DNA of 43,230 nucleotides, taken from Salinivibrio socompensis S35. Its GTDB lineage: Bacteria; Pseudomonadota; Gammaproteobacteria; Enterobacterales; Vibrionaceae. Shown piece after piece: positions 20,173 through 31,202 of this stretch (positions are counted from its first letter, which is position 1; every line of letters starts with the position of its first letter). The notes under the pieces were generated by a model, which saw only the letters and a list, made by a program, of their open reading frames with translations, ran no database searches and had not been told where the DNA came from. The position numbers were made by a program, and so were the translations under genes. The stretch spans positions 1 to 43,230 of the forward strand of contig NZ_AQOD01000024.1 of assembly GCF_000513715.1 (NCBI RefSeq), written 5' to 3'.

Positions 20173-20937
20173 ATGCCTTGTATTGGGTGGCATTTCGTAC
20201 CCTCATTCATAAAGAAGTGGCGCGTTTTACGCGGATTTGGGTGCAAACCTTGGTCCCACCCGCGATTACCATGAGCTTGTATTTCGTCATTTTCGGTAAT
20301 TTGATTGGATCGCGTATCGGTCAAATGGAAGGCTTCAGTTATATGGAGTATATTGTTCCTGGCTTAATTATGATGTCAGTGATTACTAACTCCTACTCCA
20401 ATGTGGCGTCTTCTTTTTTTAGTGCCAAGTTTCAGCATAATATCGAGGAGTTGTTAGTCGCGCCTATCCCTAACTATGTGATCATTGCCGGTTATATTGG
20501 CGGAGGCATGTGCCGTGGCTTAGCGGTGGGGGCCTTAGTGACGATGACATCCTTGTTCTTCGTGGATTTGCAAATCGCACATCCATTTATCGTGGTCACA
20601 ACGGTGATCCTGACCTCAGCCGTGTTTGCTTTAGGGGGCCTGATTAATGCCATTTTTGCCAAGACCTTTGACGATATTAGCTTGATCCCAACCTTTATAC
20701 TGACGCCTCTTACCTATCTTGGTGGGGTATTTTATTCGCTGTCGCTGTTGCCTGAGTTTTGGCAAGAGGTGTCTAGCTGAACCTATCGTGTATATGGTTA
20801 ACGCTTTCCGTTATGGTTTCCTCGGGGTGTCGGATGTGGGGATCATGACATCGTTTGGGGTGTTGCTACTGTTTATTATCGGCTTATATGCGCTAGCGTG
20901 GCGCTTAATTTCTAGAGGCACAGGCTTACGTGGCTAA
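20169..20937 (+). CDS. yadH: ABC-2 type permease, YadH type (frameshift near 20777-20783)
   Basis: Membrane partner of YadG, about 256 residues with six helices and the ABC-2 signature near the end. The blocks RIWVQTLVPP, IIFGNLIGSRIG-like (VIFGNLIGSRIG), FAKTFDDISLIPTFILTPL and GGVFYSL match E. coli closely. Two single C losses (at 20777 and in the run at 20782-20783) turn SSLNPIVYMV into a premature stop; with them restored the protein runs to GLRG at the normal end. Substrate unknown. A strong terminator follows. Confidence 0.92.
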
Positions 20938-20959
20938 ATACCTCACAGTATGAGCGCGA

Positions 20960-20991
20960 GAAAGCCCCAGCCATCATGGCTGGGGCTTTTT
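20960..20991 (+). terminator. Rho-independent terminator after yadH
   Basis: GC-rich inverted repeat agccccagcca / tggctggggct (20963-20973 with 20977-20987) and a T run. It lies between convergent yadH and mrcB. Confidence 0.9.
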
Positions 20992-21053
20992 ACGGTGTGC
21001 GGTTTCGGGTGTTAACGCGTATCGAGTGAGTGAGGCGCTAATAAAATAAGGCG

Positions 21054-23396
21054 CTAATCAAATAAGCCTTTCAGCCACCCCACGGGATCCGGCTGGCTAC
21101 ATCGTTTGGTAAACTGGCCGTTTATGTCCCACACGGGGAGCGACATCTCACCGCGACAGTTCAACGCGTATTGACTGCCTTGTTGGCTAACAGTGACCGT
21201 GGTGATGTCTGCGGGCCAGGGAAGCGCCAGTGTTGTCGCGCCTCGGCGATTTAAATAGTCATCATAAACACGCAAGGCGCCAGAGGCACCGGTGAGCCCT
21301 GTCGATTGATTATCATCGCGCCCCAGCCACACCGTGGTGACTTCTTTATCGTCGATGCCGACGAACCAGCTATCACGGTTATCATCTGTTGTCCCCGTTT
21401 TACCTGCGAGTGCTGCATGGCGATGCCGTTGCTGCAAGAAGCGCCCTGTGCCCTGTTTCACCACCTGTTTCATCGCATACAAGGTGAGCCAGCCAGCTTG
21501 TTCAGACACCACTCGTTCTGCTTTAGGCCAGTTCTGGTATAGCCCTTGGCCCTCTTTAGTTGTGACTGCCCTCAAAGCGGTGAGCGGGGCGCGCTGTCCC
21601 GCATTGCCCAGGGTTTGGTAGACTTGGGTAACCTCAAATGGACTCATGCTAAACGCGCCCAGAAGCAGTGAGGGAACGCGCGGAATAGTGTCAGTCTTTG
21701 CCCCCAATTGAGAAAAGGTGTTAACCACATTCTCTAACCCCAGTTGCATGCCGAGGTTAACCGTTGGCACGTTATAAGATTTTGCCAAGGCGGTCAGTAA
21801 GGAGACCGTGCCGCGATATTGGCGGTCATAGTTGCGCGGTTGCCAACTGCTCCCTTGGCTGCCTTCTAACCGAATGGGCTTATCGTCAATGTTACTGGTG
21901 AGCTGAAAGCGTTCAGGTTGATTTAACGCAGTCAGATAAACTGCAGGTTTGGCGAGTGAACCGATAGAGCGTTTGGCATTTAATGCACGGTTAAAACCGG
22001 CAAAGCCCGGGCGTGCGCTCCAACCATGGCACGCACCTCGCCACTACGCCTGTCTGCGATCACGGCGGCGGCTTCCAGTTGATTCCCTGCACGATGTTTA
22101 AGCGCGTTAACCTTTTCGGTCACCGCACGCTCAATCGCTTGCTGTGACACAGGATCAAGCGTGGTGAAAATACGTAGTCCGGCGCCAGCGGCATAGTTAT
22201 CGCCAACTTTATGGCGGATTTCCTCTTTGAGTTGATCAAAGTAAGCCGGCTGTGGACGCGATAGCGTTTGGGGTGTTTTGGATATCGAGCGGGCGACTGG
22301 CCGCTGCATCATAGTCTGCGCTTGTCAGCCGGTTTTGTTCTAGCATTAGCCGCAGTACCAGATCGCGGCGCGTTTTGGCCCGCTCAGGGTGGCGGAATGG
22401 GTTGTAGTAAGAGGGCCCTTTTACCATACCGACGAGCAAGGCCAGTTGATCCACGCGTAACTCGCTAATCGGACGACCAAAATAAAGCCGAGCGCCTAAT
22501 GGAAACCCATGCACGGGCTCACCGCGATTCTGCCCCAAGTAGACCTCGTTAAGGTAGGCTTCTAAGAGTTTGTCTTTGCTGTAGCGAAAATCGAGGATCA
22601 GCGCCATATAGGCTTCTTGTGCCTTTCGCCACAAGGTGCGATCGCGAGTAAGAAAGAGGTTTTTAGCCAGTTGCTGGGTGAGTGTCGAACCACCTTGCAC
22701 GGTACGACCGGCACGAATATTGGCCACGAGTGCGCGTAATATCCCGGTTGGAGAAACGCCTTCATGGTGATAAAAATCTCTGTCTTCTGTGGTGAGTAAA
22801 GCCTCGACTAAGAATTCGGGGAAACGCTCTCGGGGTAAAAACAGGCGTTGCTCATTGATGCCAGACTCCATCATGCCCAACAATTTCGGCTCAATGCGTA
22901 AAAGCCCTAGAGATTGGTTGGTGCTGACTTCAGTAATCTGGTTGACTTGATTATCACCAAAGCTCAGCATCGCATGTCGTGCGGACGCCGGACCATCTTC
23001 AAAATCAAACGGACGACGAATGATTTCCAGCCGTGTTTGTGAAGCCGAATACTCGCCAGGGCGCTTAGGAGTGCGTACTTTTTGGTAATTCAGCGCATCC
23101 AATTGCTGGCGCAGTTGAAGGAGTGACACATCGCTACCTGGTGAGAGGTTAATCACCCGGCCATACACCACCCCTGGGAGCTGCCAAATTTGGCCGCTAC
23201 TAAAACGGTCTTGGATCTTGCCATCAAGATAAATACCTAAAATGACGACCGCGGCGATCCCCACCAGGCTGCATTTTAATCCGAGACTTAATAGGCGTTT
23301 GGTCCAGCTCGGTTTGGCGGCGGCTTTCTTGGGTTGACGCTTGGATGATGCACTTTTTTTATTGCTCGCGCGTGAACGTGTTTTTTTATCGGCCAT
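21054..23396 (-). CDS. mrcB: Bifunctional penicillin-binding protein 1B (frameshifts near 22262 and 22020)
   Basis: Class A PBP that polymerises glycan strands and cross-links peptidoglycan at the inner membrane. A basic cytoplasmic tail precedes one helix (about residues 36-56). A UB2H-like domain follows, then the glycosyltransferase domain with catalytic Glu in LLTTEDRDFYHHEGV and the block GGSTLTQQLAKNLFL. The transpeptidase domain has the serine motif GSLAKP, SYN in AKSYNVPTV, and KTGTTDDNRDSWF. One extra base near 22262 and one lost G at 22020-22021 split it; corrected length is about 780 residues. The ATG lies eight bases after the hrpB stop, so the two are one operon. Confidence 0.94.
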
Positions 23397-23404
23397 ACAA
23401 TCAA

Positions 23405-25857
23405 TTAACTCTGGTTAAAATGGCGTTTGGTTTGACGAGTCGGCATATGATTAGCCGGATCATCCGGCCAAAGGTGCTTAGGGTAGCGCCCTTTCATTTC
23501 TTTTTGCACATCTTTATAACTCCCTTGCCAAAAGCCGGCGAGATCTTGGGTAATTTGCAATGGACGTCCGGCGGGTGAGAGAAGCTCAACTTGCACGGCA
23601 ACCTTACCGTGAGCAAGCGTCGGTGTTTGCGCCTGTCCATACATTTCTTGCATTTTCACTGCCAGTACCGGCGCACTTTCCGGGTATAACGCAGTGGGTA
23701 ACGCGACCCGGTTGGCACTGTCATATGTGTGGGTAGTGCCGCATTTAATTGCTGCGTGACCGCAAAGCCAAACCAGGCTTCCAACACGGGTTTGAGATCT
23801 AACTGCTGGAGTGCTTGCCAGCGTGACATGCCATAAATAAAGGGAGCCAGCCAGGTATCGAGCGATGCAAGCAAGTTGTCATCGCTTAGGGGCGGAAGCG
23901 CAATGTCTAACCCCCATGCCTGAGCACAGCGGGCGCGAGTCAGCAGAGACTGGCTACCGCGTTGCCAGTTCAAGGCCGCAATGCCTTTTTGGCGAACGGC
24001 ATCTAACAACCCTTGTGCCTGCTGTTCGGCACTGAGGGTGTCGAGTGGTTCGCAAGCGAGGACTAACTCGCCCAAACGCTGCTGCTTTTCTGCTTTCAGC
24101 GTGCCGCGTTTATCATCCCATACAACCACATCGCGATGGCTGAATAAGTCGGGACGTGTTTCTTGAAGCGCGGTCAGTGAGATAGCAATCGCACTATAGG
24201 CGCGACTGTCACCTTGATCGCCGGCCATCACATCACATATCACGACGGCGTCGGCGCGGCTGAATGCCTCTAGGCTGTCCAAGATCACACCGTGACCATT
24301 GGCCATCATAAAGCGCCCCGGCTTCCCCCGCGCTAATGCGATTCTGTCTGGCCAGATGTTGGCCGCTAGCAGCGGCAGCAGGGTTTCATCTAAGTGATGC
24401 TGTAAGGTCATCCCTGCGGTACGAGCCAGTGACTGTGCACGGTGCTGATAGTTTTTGTGGGACATTGCCACGCGCAACTGGTCGACAAGCGCCAGTGATG
24501 CGCCTGAGGTCATGGGTTTTTCCGCCCAGGCCGCTAGCCAGCACGCCGTGGATAGAAGCGAGACATCGGCTTTTTCAACGCGCGCCAACATGGCAGCAGC
24601 TCGAGGAGACGCTGCCAAGTGGCTTGCTCGTTGACCCAAGGCGGTTAATCCGTGACGTTCATCAATCAGCCCCAATTGTGTCAGCCTTAAACAAGCAGCT
24701 TGCCAGTGCTTAGTAGGTGGTGCGTCAAGCCAATGTAAATCTTTGACCTCGCAGCCCCATTGGATCACGTTGAGGGCAAGATCGGTTAAATCTTCACGTA
24801 AAATAGGGGCTGCTGGTGCGACAGGTAAGCGCTGAAATTGCTCTTCGCTATAAAGGCGTAAGCAGTGCCCGTCTGCGAGGCGGCCAGCACGGCCAGCACG
24901 TTGGATGGCAGCACTGCGCGTCACCTGTCTTGTCACCAGCTTATCGATACCGGTTTGTGCATGGTGCATGACCATCCGCTCAAGCCCTGCATCGATCACT
25001 AGTCGAATCCCTTCAATCGTCAAGCTAGTCTCAGCAATATTGGTTGTCAGCACTAACTTACGCTTTCCCGTCGGGGCAGGAGCAATGGCGGCTTGTTGGG
25101 CTGATACATCAAGGCTGCCGTGGAGTAAGTGTAGATCCATGTCATCAGGGAGACGTCCTTTAAGGGCAGCATGGACGTATCGAATCGCGCTCATGCCGGG
25201 AAGAAAAAGCAGTGCCGAGCCGGTATGCTGAGCAATAAAATCTCGGCTTGCGCTTGCGACCGCACTTGCCCACGGTGTGTGGCGTGAAAGCGGCTGATAC
25301 TGATAATGAATCGGGAAACTGCGTCCCTCGGTAGTGAGTGTGAGCGCGTCGGGTAAATACTGACATAGGGCTTGATTATCTAAGGTGGCAGACATCACGA
25401 TCAAGCGCAGGTCGTCACGTAATCCTGCTTGGCAATCTAAGCTTAATGCGAGGGCAAGATCGGCATGCAAACTGCGTTCGTGAAACTCATCGAATACAAT
25501 CAGGCTCACACCGTCGAGCATGGGATCAACTTGCAATAAGCGCGTCATTACCCCTTCAGTCACGACTTCTAATCGCGTGTTAGCACTGACTTTTGTCTCG
25601 CCACGCATTCTTAACCCCACGGTTTGGCCGATAGGCTCATCAAAATGTTGGGCGAGAAAGCGAGCGATATTGCGCGCCGCGAGCCGACGAGGTTCCAACA
25701 GCACGATTTTTCCCTTGAGCGTCGCCTGCTCAAGTAGAGCAAGCGGCAAGCGTGTTGACTTACCGGCACCCGGTGGCGCGGAGATGATGATTTGTGGGTG
25801 TGTCGAGATCCCGGCCATGAGGTCAGGAATGACGGCGTTAATCGGAAGCTGAGACAA
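23405..25857 (-). CDS. hrpB: ATP-dependent RNA helicase HrpB (frameshift near 23683)
   Basis: DEAH-box helicase of about 817 residues with unknown substrate; it commonly lies beside mrcB. Walker A is SAPPGAGKSTRLPL, the DExH box is VFDEFHERSL, motif III is VMSATLD and motif VI is QRAGRAGR. The long C-terminal region ends in the HrpB-specific block GRYPKHLWPDDPANHMPTRQ. Restoring one C (GGG at 23682-23684 on the plus strand) joins YTPESAPVLAVKMQEMYG. The start is a TTG at 25857 with AAAGGG upstream, chosen because SQLPINAVIPDL fits the E. coli N-terminus; no in-frame ATG precedes it. Confidence 0.94.
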
Positions 25858-25922
25858 GCATTCGCCCTTTGTGTCAGAATCAAAGCCGCTATTTTAACGG
25901 ACTGAGCGTAAAAGGAGAGCCC

Positions 25923-25982
25923 ATGCGATTATTTTTTGCTTTAGGCTTAGATAAAGTGTTGTTAATCAAAAGCAGGAATTAA
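25923..25982 (+). pseudogene. Remnant of thpR (RNA 2',3'-cyclic phosphodiesterase), first 19 codons
   Basis: A 19-codon frame beginning [11 protein letters not shown], behind a strong AAGGAG ribosome site five bases before the ATG. RLFFAL is the conserved first strand of ThpR/LigT, and in E. coli thpR occupies exactly this place between hrpB and sfsA. The rest of the gene is gone: the frame runs out at a TAA three bases before the sfsA start. It is probably a deletion scar that kept a good translation start. It may now act as a leader that couples ribosomes to sfsA. Confidence 0.6.
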
Positions 25983-25984
25983 AG

Positions 25985-26707
25985 ATGCAGTTTTCCCCGC
26001 CACTCCAATCGGCCACACTCGTACGCCGCTATAAACGGTTTTTAACCGATGTCACTTTAGACAATGGCGAGATCCTCACTATCCATTGTGCCAATACGGG
26101 GGCGATGACGGGGTGTGCAACGCCTGGCGATACGGTGTGGTACTCGACGTCAAATAACCCGAAGCGTAAGTATCCGCACAGTTGGGAGATCAATCATACC
26201 CAGCAGGGAGATTGGATTTGCGTGAATACCGCGCGTGCCAATACGTTGGCGGTTGAAGCGATACAAGGTGGCCGTATTTCTGAACTAGCAGGCTATGCAC
26301 AATTACAGACAGAAGTACGCTATGGCAGTGAAAACAGTCGCATAGACCTTCTATTACGTGACGATGACAGAGCTGACTGCTATATAGAAGTAAAGAGTGT
26401 CACCTTGTTAGAGGAGGATGGCTGGGGAGCTTTCCCAGATGCGGTGTCAACCCGAGGGCAAAAACACCTGCGAGAGCTGATTGCCATGGTCGAACAAGGC
26501 CACCGTGCCGTTTTATTGTTTGTTGTTTTGCACTCGGGGATTGAAAACGTCACGGGTGCCCCCCATATCGACCCGGATTATAACCAGCTGCTCAATCATG
26601 CGCTGGCGTCGGGGGTTGAGGTTATCTGTTATCAGGCTCAGGTGTCAGCGAGTGAGCTAAATCTGGTTAATTCCGTACCTTTTGTTGCTCACATAACAAA
26701 AGTGTAA
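25985..26707 (+). CDS. sfsA: Sugar fermentation stimulation protein SfsA
   Basis: 240-residue protein of the SfsA family, with an N-terminal OB-like part and a C-terminal nuclease-like fold; its cellular role is still unclear. Blocks [43 protein letters not shown] and [16 protein letters not shown] are characteristic. The ATG follows AGCAGGAATTAAAG. It sits between the thpR stub and dksA, the normal enterobacterial and vibrio order. Confidence 0.94.
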   Translation: MQFSPPLQSATLVRRYKRFLTDVTLDNGEILTIHCANTGAMTGCATPGDTVWYSTSNNPKRKYPHSWEINHTQQGDWICVNTARANTLAVEAIQGGRISELAGYAQLQTEVRYGSENSRIDLLLRDDDRADCYIEVKSVTLLEEDGWGAFPDAVSTRGQKHLRELIAMVEQGHRAVLLFVVLHSGIENVTGAPHIDPDYNQLLNHALASGVEVICYQAQVSASELNLVNSVPFVAHITKV

Positions 26708-26746
26708 GCATGTTCACATTGGGCGTTGCAGGGCGTAAATCAAAGA

Positions 26747-26775
26747 TTGCCACCCTAAAGGCTTTCTGCTATAGA
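26747..26775 (+). promoter_or_regulatory. Sigma70 promoter of dksA with GC-rich discriminator
   Basis: TTGCCA (26747-26752) and TATAGA (26770-26775) are 17 bases apart. The bases after the -10 (tagcgccc) form a GC-rich discriminator like that of stringent-controlled promoters. This predicts a leader of about 50 bases and possible self-control by DksA and ppGpp. Confidence 0.65.
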
Positions 26776-26830
26776 TAGCGCCCTCATTTGACAGACACGG
26801 GTCATGTCAAGGTTTTTTAGGAGAAGCTGA

Positions 26831-27279
26831 ATGCCAGAAAGCAAAGAAAAGAAATCGCTGGGCATCCTGCCATAGCCGGATTAGAGCCATACCAGGAGAA
26901 ACCTGGAGAGGAATATATGGACGAGCCACAGCTCGAGCATTTCCGTAAAATCCTCAATGCATGGCGTAATCAGCTCAGGGAAGAAGTCGACCGCACCATG
27001 AATCATATGAAAGATGAGGCGGCGAATTTCCCCGATCCTGTCGATCGTGCAGCGCAGGAAGAGGAATTTAACTTAGAGTTACGTAACCGAGATCGTGAGC
27101 GTAAGCTGATCAAGAAAATTGATAAGACACTCCAGCGTATCGAAGACGATGATTTCGGCTTTTGCGACTCATGTGGTATTGAGATTGGCGTTCGTCGCCT
27201 AGAAGCGCGTCCAACTGCCGAGCTATGTATTGATTGTAAAACACTCGCTGAGCTGAAAGAAAAGCAAATGGCGGGTTAG
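26831..27279 (+). CDS. dksA: RNA polymerase-binding transcription factor DksA (frameshift near 26869)
   Basis: Partner of ppGpp in the stringent response; inserts its coiled coil into the RNA polymerase secondary channel. The ATG at 26831 follows AGGAGA. One lost G at 26869 makes an early TAG in what should read [19 protein letters not shown]. With it restored the protein has 149 residues (E. coli 151). The coiled-coil tip [12 protein letters not shown] holds the two key aspartates, and the zinc finger is CDSC...CIDC near the end. The reading that starts at GAGGAATATATGG (27-residue-shorter form) would lose the conserved N-terminus, so I reject it. Confidence 0.96.
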
Positions 27280-27340
27280 TCGTCGCTAAATAGCGCCTAC
27301 GCGCGATGTCGCTGGCTGCTACGCTACTCGCCTACTGCTA

Positions 27341-27397
27341 GCGATGAGCGAATAAAATAGCGATAGGTGAATAAAACAGCAATTACTTGATAAAATA
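27341..27397. repeat. Three imperfect tandem copies of a 19-base repeat
   Basis: gcgatgagcgaataaaata, gcgataggtgaataaaaca and gcaattacttgataaaata lie head to tail between dksA and its terminator. No frame or hairpin runs through them. Confidence 0.7.
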
Positions 27398-27421
27398 AAA
27401 GGGAGCTTCGGCTCCCTTTTT
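27396..27421 (+). terminator. Rho-independent terminator after dksA
   Basis: gggagc / gctccc stem with TTCG tetraloop, preceded by AAAA and followed by TTTTT (27401-27421). Confidence 0.93.
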
Positions 27422-27515
27422 GTGTTTGTAGACGCTTGTGTTAATGCAAGATCCCCGTACAATTTGCGCTATTCATTATTGCCTATGGCGCTGAGACTAG
27501 GCTTATTCGCTTATC

Positions 27516-28397
27516 ATGACATTGGATGCTTCTTATATTGGCCGTTTTGCGCCGTCACCATCAGGGCCTTTACACTTTGGCTCATTGGTGGCCGCGCTAG
27601 GCTCTTATTTAGATGCTCGCGCCCATCATGGCCGATGGCTGGTACGCATAGAAGACATCGATCCGCCCCGAGAAAAGCCGGGCGCGGCCAGTGAGATTCT
27701 GCGCACGCTTGAGGCGTACGGCTTACACTGGATGGCAGGTTCGCTACCAAAGTCAGCGCCTAGATGATTATCAGGCGCAAATTGATGCTTGGCTAGCGTC
27801 AGGGCAAGCGTATTATTGCACGTGTACACGGCGTCAAATTAAACAGGCTGGTGATCGCTATTTAGGTTGGTGTCGTGATAAAGGCCAAGGGGCTGAGCAC
27901 GCCGCCGTTAGGCTAAAAAGTCCCGTTGAAGTATTAGCGTTTAACGATCGACTACATGGGTCTTTTCATCTCGATGCTAATCTGGCTAACGAAGATTTTA
28001 TCATTAAGCGCCGCGATGGATTATATGCGTACAACCTTGCGGTGGTGCTAGACGATATCGACCAAGGGGTGACGGACATTGTCCGAGGGGCGGATTTAAT
28101 TGTACCACGGGGCGCCATATTGCCTTATATCGCCAATTAGGGGCGGTGATCCCGCAATACTTGCACCTTCCGTTGGCATTAAACGCAGAAGGGCAAAAAC
28201 TATCGAAACAAAACCGTGCGCCAGCCATTGATAATCAAGCCCCTTTACCTGCCTTACGCGCGGCGATGCGGTTTCTTGGTTTACACACAGTGGCAGAGGA
28301 AAAGGTGGCAACGCCCACCGAATTACTGAATCTTGCGGTCAATACGTGGTCGTTGACGCACTTACCCAAACAAACGGAAGTGACAACAGCATTCTAA
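27516..28397 (+). CDS. gluQRS: Glutamyl-Q tRNA(Asp) synthetase (frameshifts near 27730-27735 and 28107)
   Basis: Truncated glutamyl-tRNA synthetase paralogue that puts glutamate on the queuine base of tRNA-Asp. It begins [18 protein letters not shown], with the HIGH-equivalent in PLHFG. The zinc ligands CTC and YLGWC follow, and the KMSKS-equivalent is KLSKQN. Three lost bases (one G at 27730-27731, one G at 27734-27735, one A at 28107) break the frame. Restoring them gives [12 protein letters not shown] and [16 protein letters not shown], and about 294 residues (family 290-310). It lacks the anticodon domain, as expected. It lies between dksA and pcnB, the conserved order. Confidence 0.93.
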
Positions 28398-28464
28398 AAT
28401 GGCGAACCCTGATATATTATATGCCGCTGTTTCATGGCCCGAACAATCAAATACGAGGTGAGCT

Positions 28465-29873
28465 ATCTTTAATCGAGTGACCAGCTTTTGCCGTAAGGTT
28501 CTGAATCGTGATGGTAAAACACGAGCAATTGAGGATCTTAAGTTGGAAGTTATCCCCCGCAAAGCACACGGCATTTCGCGCAAAGGTATCAGCGAAAATG
28601 CGCTGAAAGTGCTCTATCGCCTGCACAAAGCGGGCTATGAAGCGTACCTCGTTGGCGGAGGGGTGCGAGATCTACTGTTGGATCGCGAACCCAAAGACTT
28701 TGATATCGCCACCAATGCCACACCGGATGAGGTGCGAAAGTTATTCCGTAATTGTCGCCTGATTGGCCGTCGTTTTCGTCTTGCCATATTCTGTTTGGGC
28801 GAGATGTCATCGAAGTTGCCACTTTTCGGGGTCATCACGGCAAAAGCGAGAAAGGTGAAAAAGACAAACAAACGGCCCGTTCTGAAGACGGCATGCTGCT
28901 ACGCGATAATGTCTATGGCACCATTGATGAAGATGCGCAGCGCCGCGACTTCACCATTAATGGGCTGTATTACAACATTGCTGACTTCTCTATCCGTGAT
29001 TATGCCGGTGGGCTTGACGATCTGAATAATCGCGTTGTTCGCCTGATAGGGGACCCAGATACGCGCTATCGTGAAGATCCGGTACGGATGCTTCGTGCCG
29101 TGCGTTTTGCGGTTAAGCTGGATATGACCATTAATGATGCAACCGCGGCACCGATGGCAGAACTAGCGCCCTTGTTACAAGATATTCCCGCGGCACGTAT
29201 GTTTGAAGAAAGTTTAAAACTGCTGCAAGCGGGACAGGGGCTTGCGACGTACCAAATGTTGCGTGAGTACAACCTATTTCAGCAGCTTTTCCCTGCGGTG
29301 GCGGCGCACTTTACCGAAGCGCAAACCAGCCAAACCGAACAAATGCTTGAGCAGGTGTTACGTTCAACGGATAAACGCGTTGCGAACGATCAGCGCATTA
29401 ATCCCGCTTTCTTATTTGCGGCGATGCTTTGGTATCCCTTGGTGACACGTGCTGAAGAAATGGCGTTTGAAAGTGGTTTAAGTTACTACGATGCCTTTAT
29501 GGTCGCGGCGAGTGATATCGTTGACGAACAAGTGAAAACGGTCGCCATTCCTCGTCGCTTTACCGCCATGGTGCGAGAAGTTTGGCAATTACAAATGCGC
29601 ATGACCCGCCGTACCGGCGCACGCGCATTCAAAACCTTGGATGAGAAAAAATTCCGAGCGGCGTTTGATTTGCTGGAAATGCGCGGTGCGGTAGAAAGTG
29701 ATGATACTGAAACACTGTGTGCGTGGTGGCGAGACTTTCAACGCGCCGATGAGGGCGGGCGCCAAAAAATGGTGCGTGCGATCAATAAGACGAGTAATAC
29801 GCGCAAACCTAAGTCACGTCGCCGTAAAGCGCCGCCGCACCGGCGCAAGCCGCAATCGAATTCAGACGCATGA
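28465..29873 (+). CDS. pcnB: Poly(A) polymerase I, probable AUC start codon (frameshift near 28784)
   Basis: Adds 3' poly(A) tails that mark RNAs for decay and governs ColE1-type plasmid copy number. The nucleotidyltransferase head is [20 protein letters not shown], with the catalytic aspartates in DFD; RNA-binding blocks [15 protein letters not shown] and [11 protein letters not shown] follow, then a basic Arg/Lys-rich tail. One lost C at 28784-28785 breaks the frame. The homologous N-terminus ([12 protein letters not shown]) is preceded by ATC at 28465, six bases after GAGG. E. coli pcnB is known to start at AUU in the same context (MFTRVANFCRKVL). With this start the protein has 469 residues (E. 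coli 465). It overlaps folK by four bases. Confidence 0.93.
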
Positions 29874-30361
29874 ACCGAGTCTATATTGCGATTGGCAGCA
29901 ATCTAGGTGAGCCGATAAAAAAAGCGGAACAGGCAATTGCTGCACTAAAGACACTGCCACAAAGTACCTGGGTGGCAGTGTCTTCTCTTTATACCAGTAG
30001 GCCAATGGGGCCCGCCGATCAGCCTGACTATGTCAATGCAGTGGCTGCGGTGGACACCCAGCTTGACCCTCTGACACTATTGGATGCCACCCAAGCAATT
30101 GAGCTTGATTATGGCAGGGAACGCAAAGCAGAACGTTGGGGGCCAAGAACCTTAGATCTCGACATTTTGCTTTATGGTGACCGTGTTATCGAGCATCCAC
30201 GACTGACGGTCCCACACTACGGCATGAAAGCACGTGAGTTCGTGCTGTATCCACTTGCCGACATCGCCCCCGACTTGTGCTTGCCGGATGGCAGTACGCT
30301 CGCCGCGTGCCTGACGCGCGTGGATCGTAACGGTTTAACCCGTATCTGCGATCACGCTTAA
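29870..30361 (+). CDS. folK: 6-hydroxymethyl-7,8-dihydropterin pyrophosphokinase
   Basis: Transfers pyrophosphate from ATP to the pterin precursor in folate synthesis; 163 residues. The family begins YIAIGSNLG and has the signature [15 protein letters not shown], whose aspartates bind Mg2+. The start overlaps the pcnB stop (ATGA), so it is coupled to it, as in E. coli. Confidence 0.96.
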   Translation: MNRVYIAIGSNLGEPIKKAEQAIAALKTLPQSTWVAVSSLYTSRPMGPADQPDYVNAVAAVDTQLDPLTLLDATQAIELDYGRERKAERWGPRTLDLDILLYGDRVIEHPRLTVPHYGMKAREFVLYPLADIAPDLCLPDGSTLAACLTRVDRNGLTRICDHA

Positions 30362-30396
30362 TCGGTGGGCCCCAGTTTCAGGCTTTGGGAGACACA

Positions 30397-31191
30397 ATGA
30401 AAAAAATCACAATTACTGATCTGATCACATGGAAGCAACAAGGACAAAAGTTTGCATCCCTTACCGCTTATGATGCGAGCTTTGCTCAGCTGTTTGAGCA
30501 ACAGGATGTTCCTGTTTTGTTGGTGGGCGACTCCTTAGGTATGGTGCTGCAAGGGAAAAGCGATACCCTATCCGTATCAGTTGCCGAGTTGGCGTATCAT
30601 ACGCGTTGCGTGCGCGCAGGCAGCCCCAATAGCTTGTTGATGGCCGATATGCCGTTTATGAGCTGCACAACTCCTGAGCAGGCGTGTACGAATGCTGCTG
30701 AATTGATGAAAGCTGGCGCCAACATGGTCAAAATCGAGGGTGGAGCGTGGTTAGCCGAGACAGTAAAAATGCTAACTGAGCGTGCCGTGCCGGTTTGTGT
30801 ACACTTGGGCCTGACGCCGCAATCGGTGAATATCTTCGGTGGATTCCGTGTACAAGGGCGTGATGATGAAAAGGCCGAACAAATGGTGGCCGACGCCGTC
30901 GCCCTTGAGCAGGCCGGCGCACAAATTATCTTACTTGAGTGCGTACCAGCGTCATTAGCTAAGCGGATCACAGACACCGTTTCTGTCCCTGTGATAGGCA
31001 TAGGGGCAGGCAGTGACACCGATGGTCAGATTTTGGTCATGCATGATATGCTCGGCGTATCGGCAAACTATATGCCCAAATTCTCGAAAAACTACTTGGC
31101 AGAAACGGGTGATGCCCGTGAAGCGGTGGCCAAGTATGTGCAAGAAGTGGCGAATGGCGAATTTCCCGGTCCCGCCCACACGTTCAAATAG
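30397..31191 (+). CDS. panB: 3-methyl-2-oxobutanoate hydroxymethyltransferase
   Basis: First step of pantothenate synthesis, making ketopantoate from 2-oxoisovalerate and methylene-tetrahydrofolate; 264 residues, decameric TIM barrel. Metal-binding residues lie in VGDSLGMV and MADMPFMS, the catalytic Glu region in [14 protein letters not shown], and IGIGAG near the end. I use the ATG at 30397, after GGGAG, not the TTG four codons earlier. panC starts 11 bases later. Confidence 0.96.
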   Translation: MKKITITDLITWKQQGQKFASLTAYDASFAQLFEQQDVPVLLVGDSLGMVLQGKSDTLSVSVAELAYHTRCVRAGSPNSLLMADMPFMSCTTPEQACTNAAELMKAGANMVKIEGGAWLAETVKMLTERAVPVCVHLGLTPQSVNIFGGFRVQGRDDEKAEQMVADAVALEQAGAQIILLECVPASLAKRITDTVSVPVIGIGAGSDTDGQILVMHDMLGVSANYMPKFSKNYLAETGDAREAVAKYVQEVANGEFPGPAHTFK

Positions 31192-31202
31192 AGAGACCGA
31201 GT

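Noticed and set aside
26917-27279. Short form of dksA starting at an internal ATG
   Set aside because: The conserved N-terminus ([11 protein letters not shown]) and a good ribosome site lie upstream; the early stop is due to one missing G.
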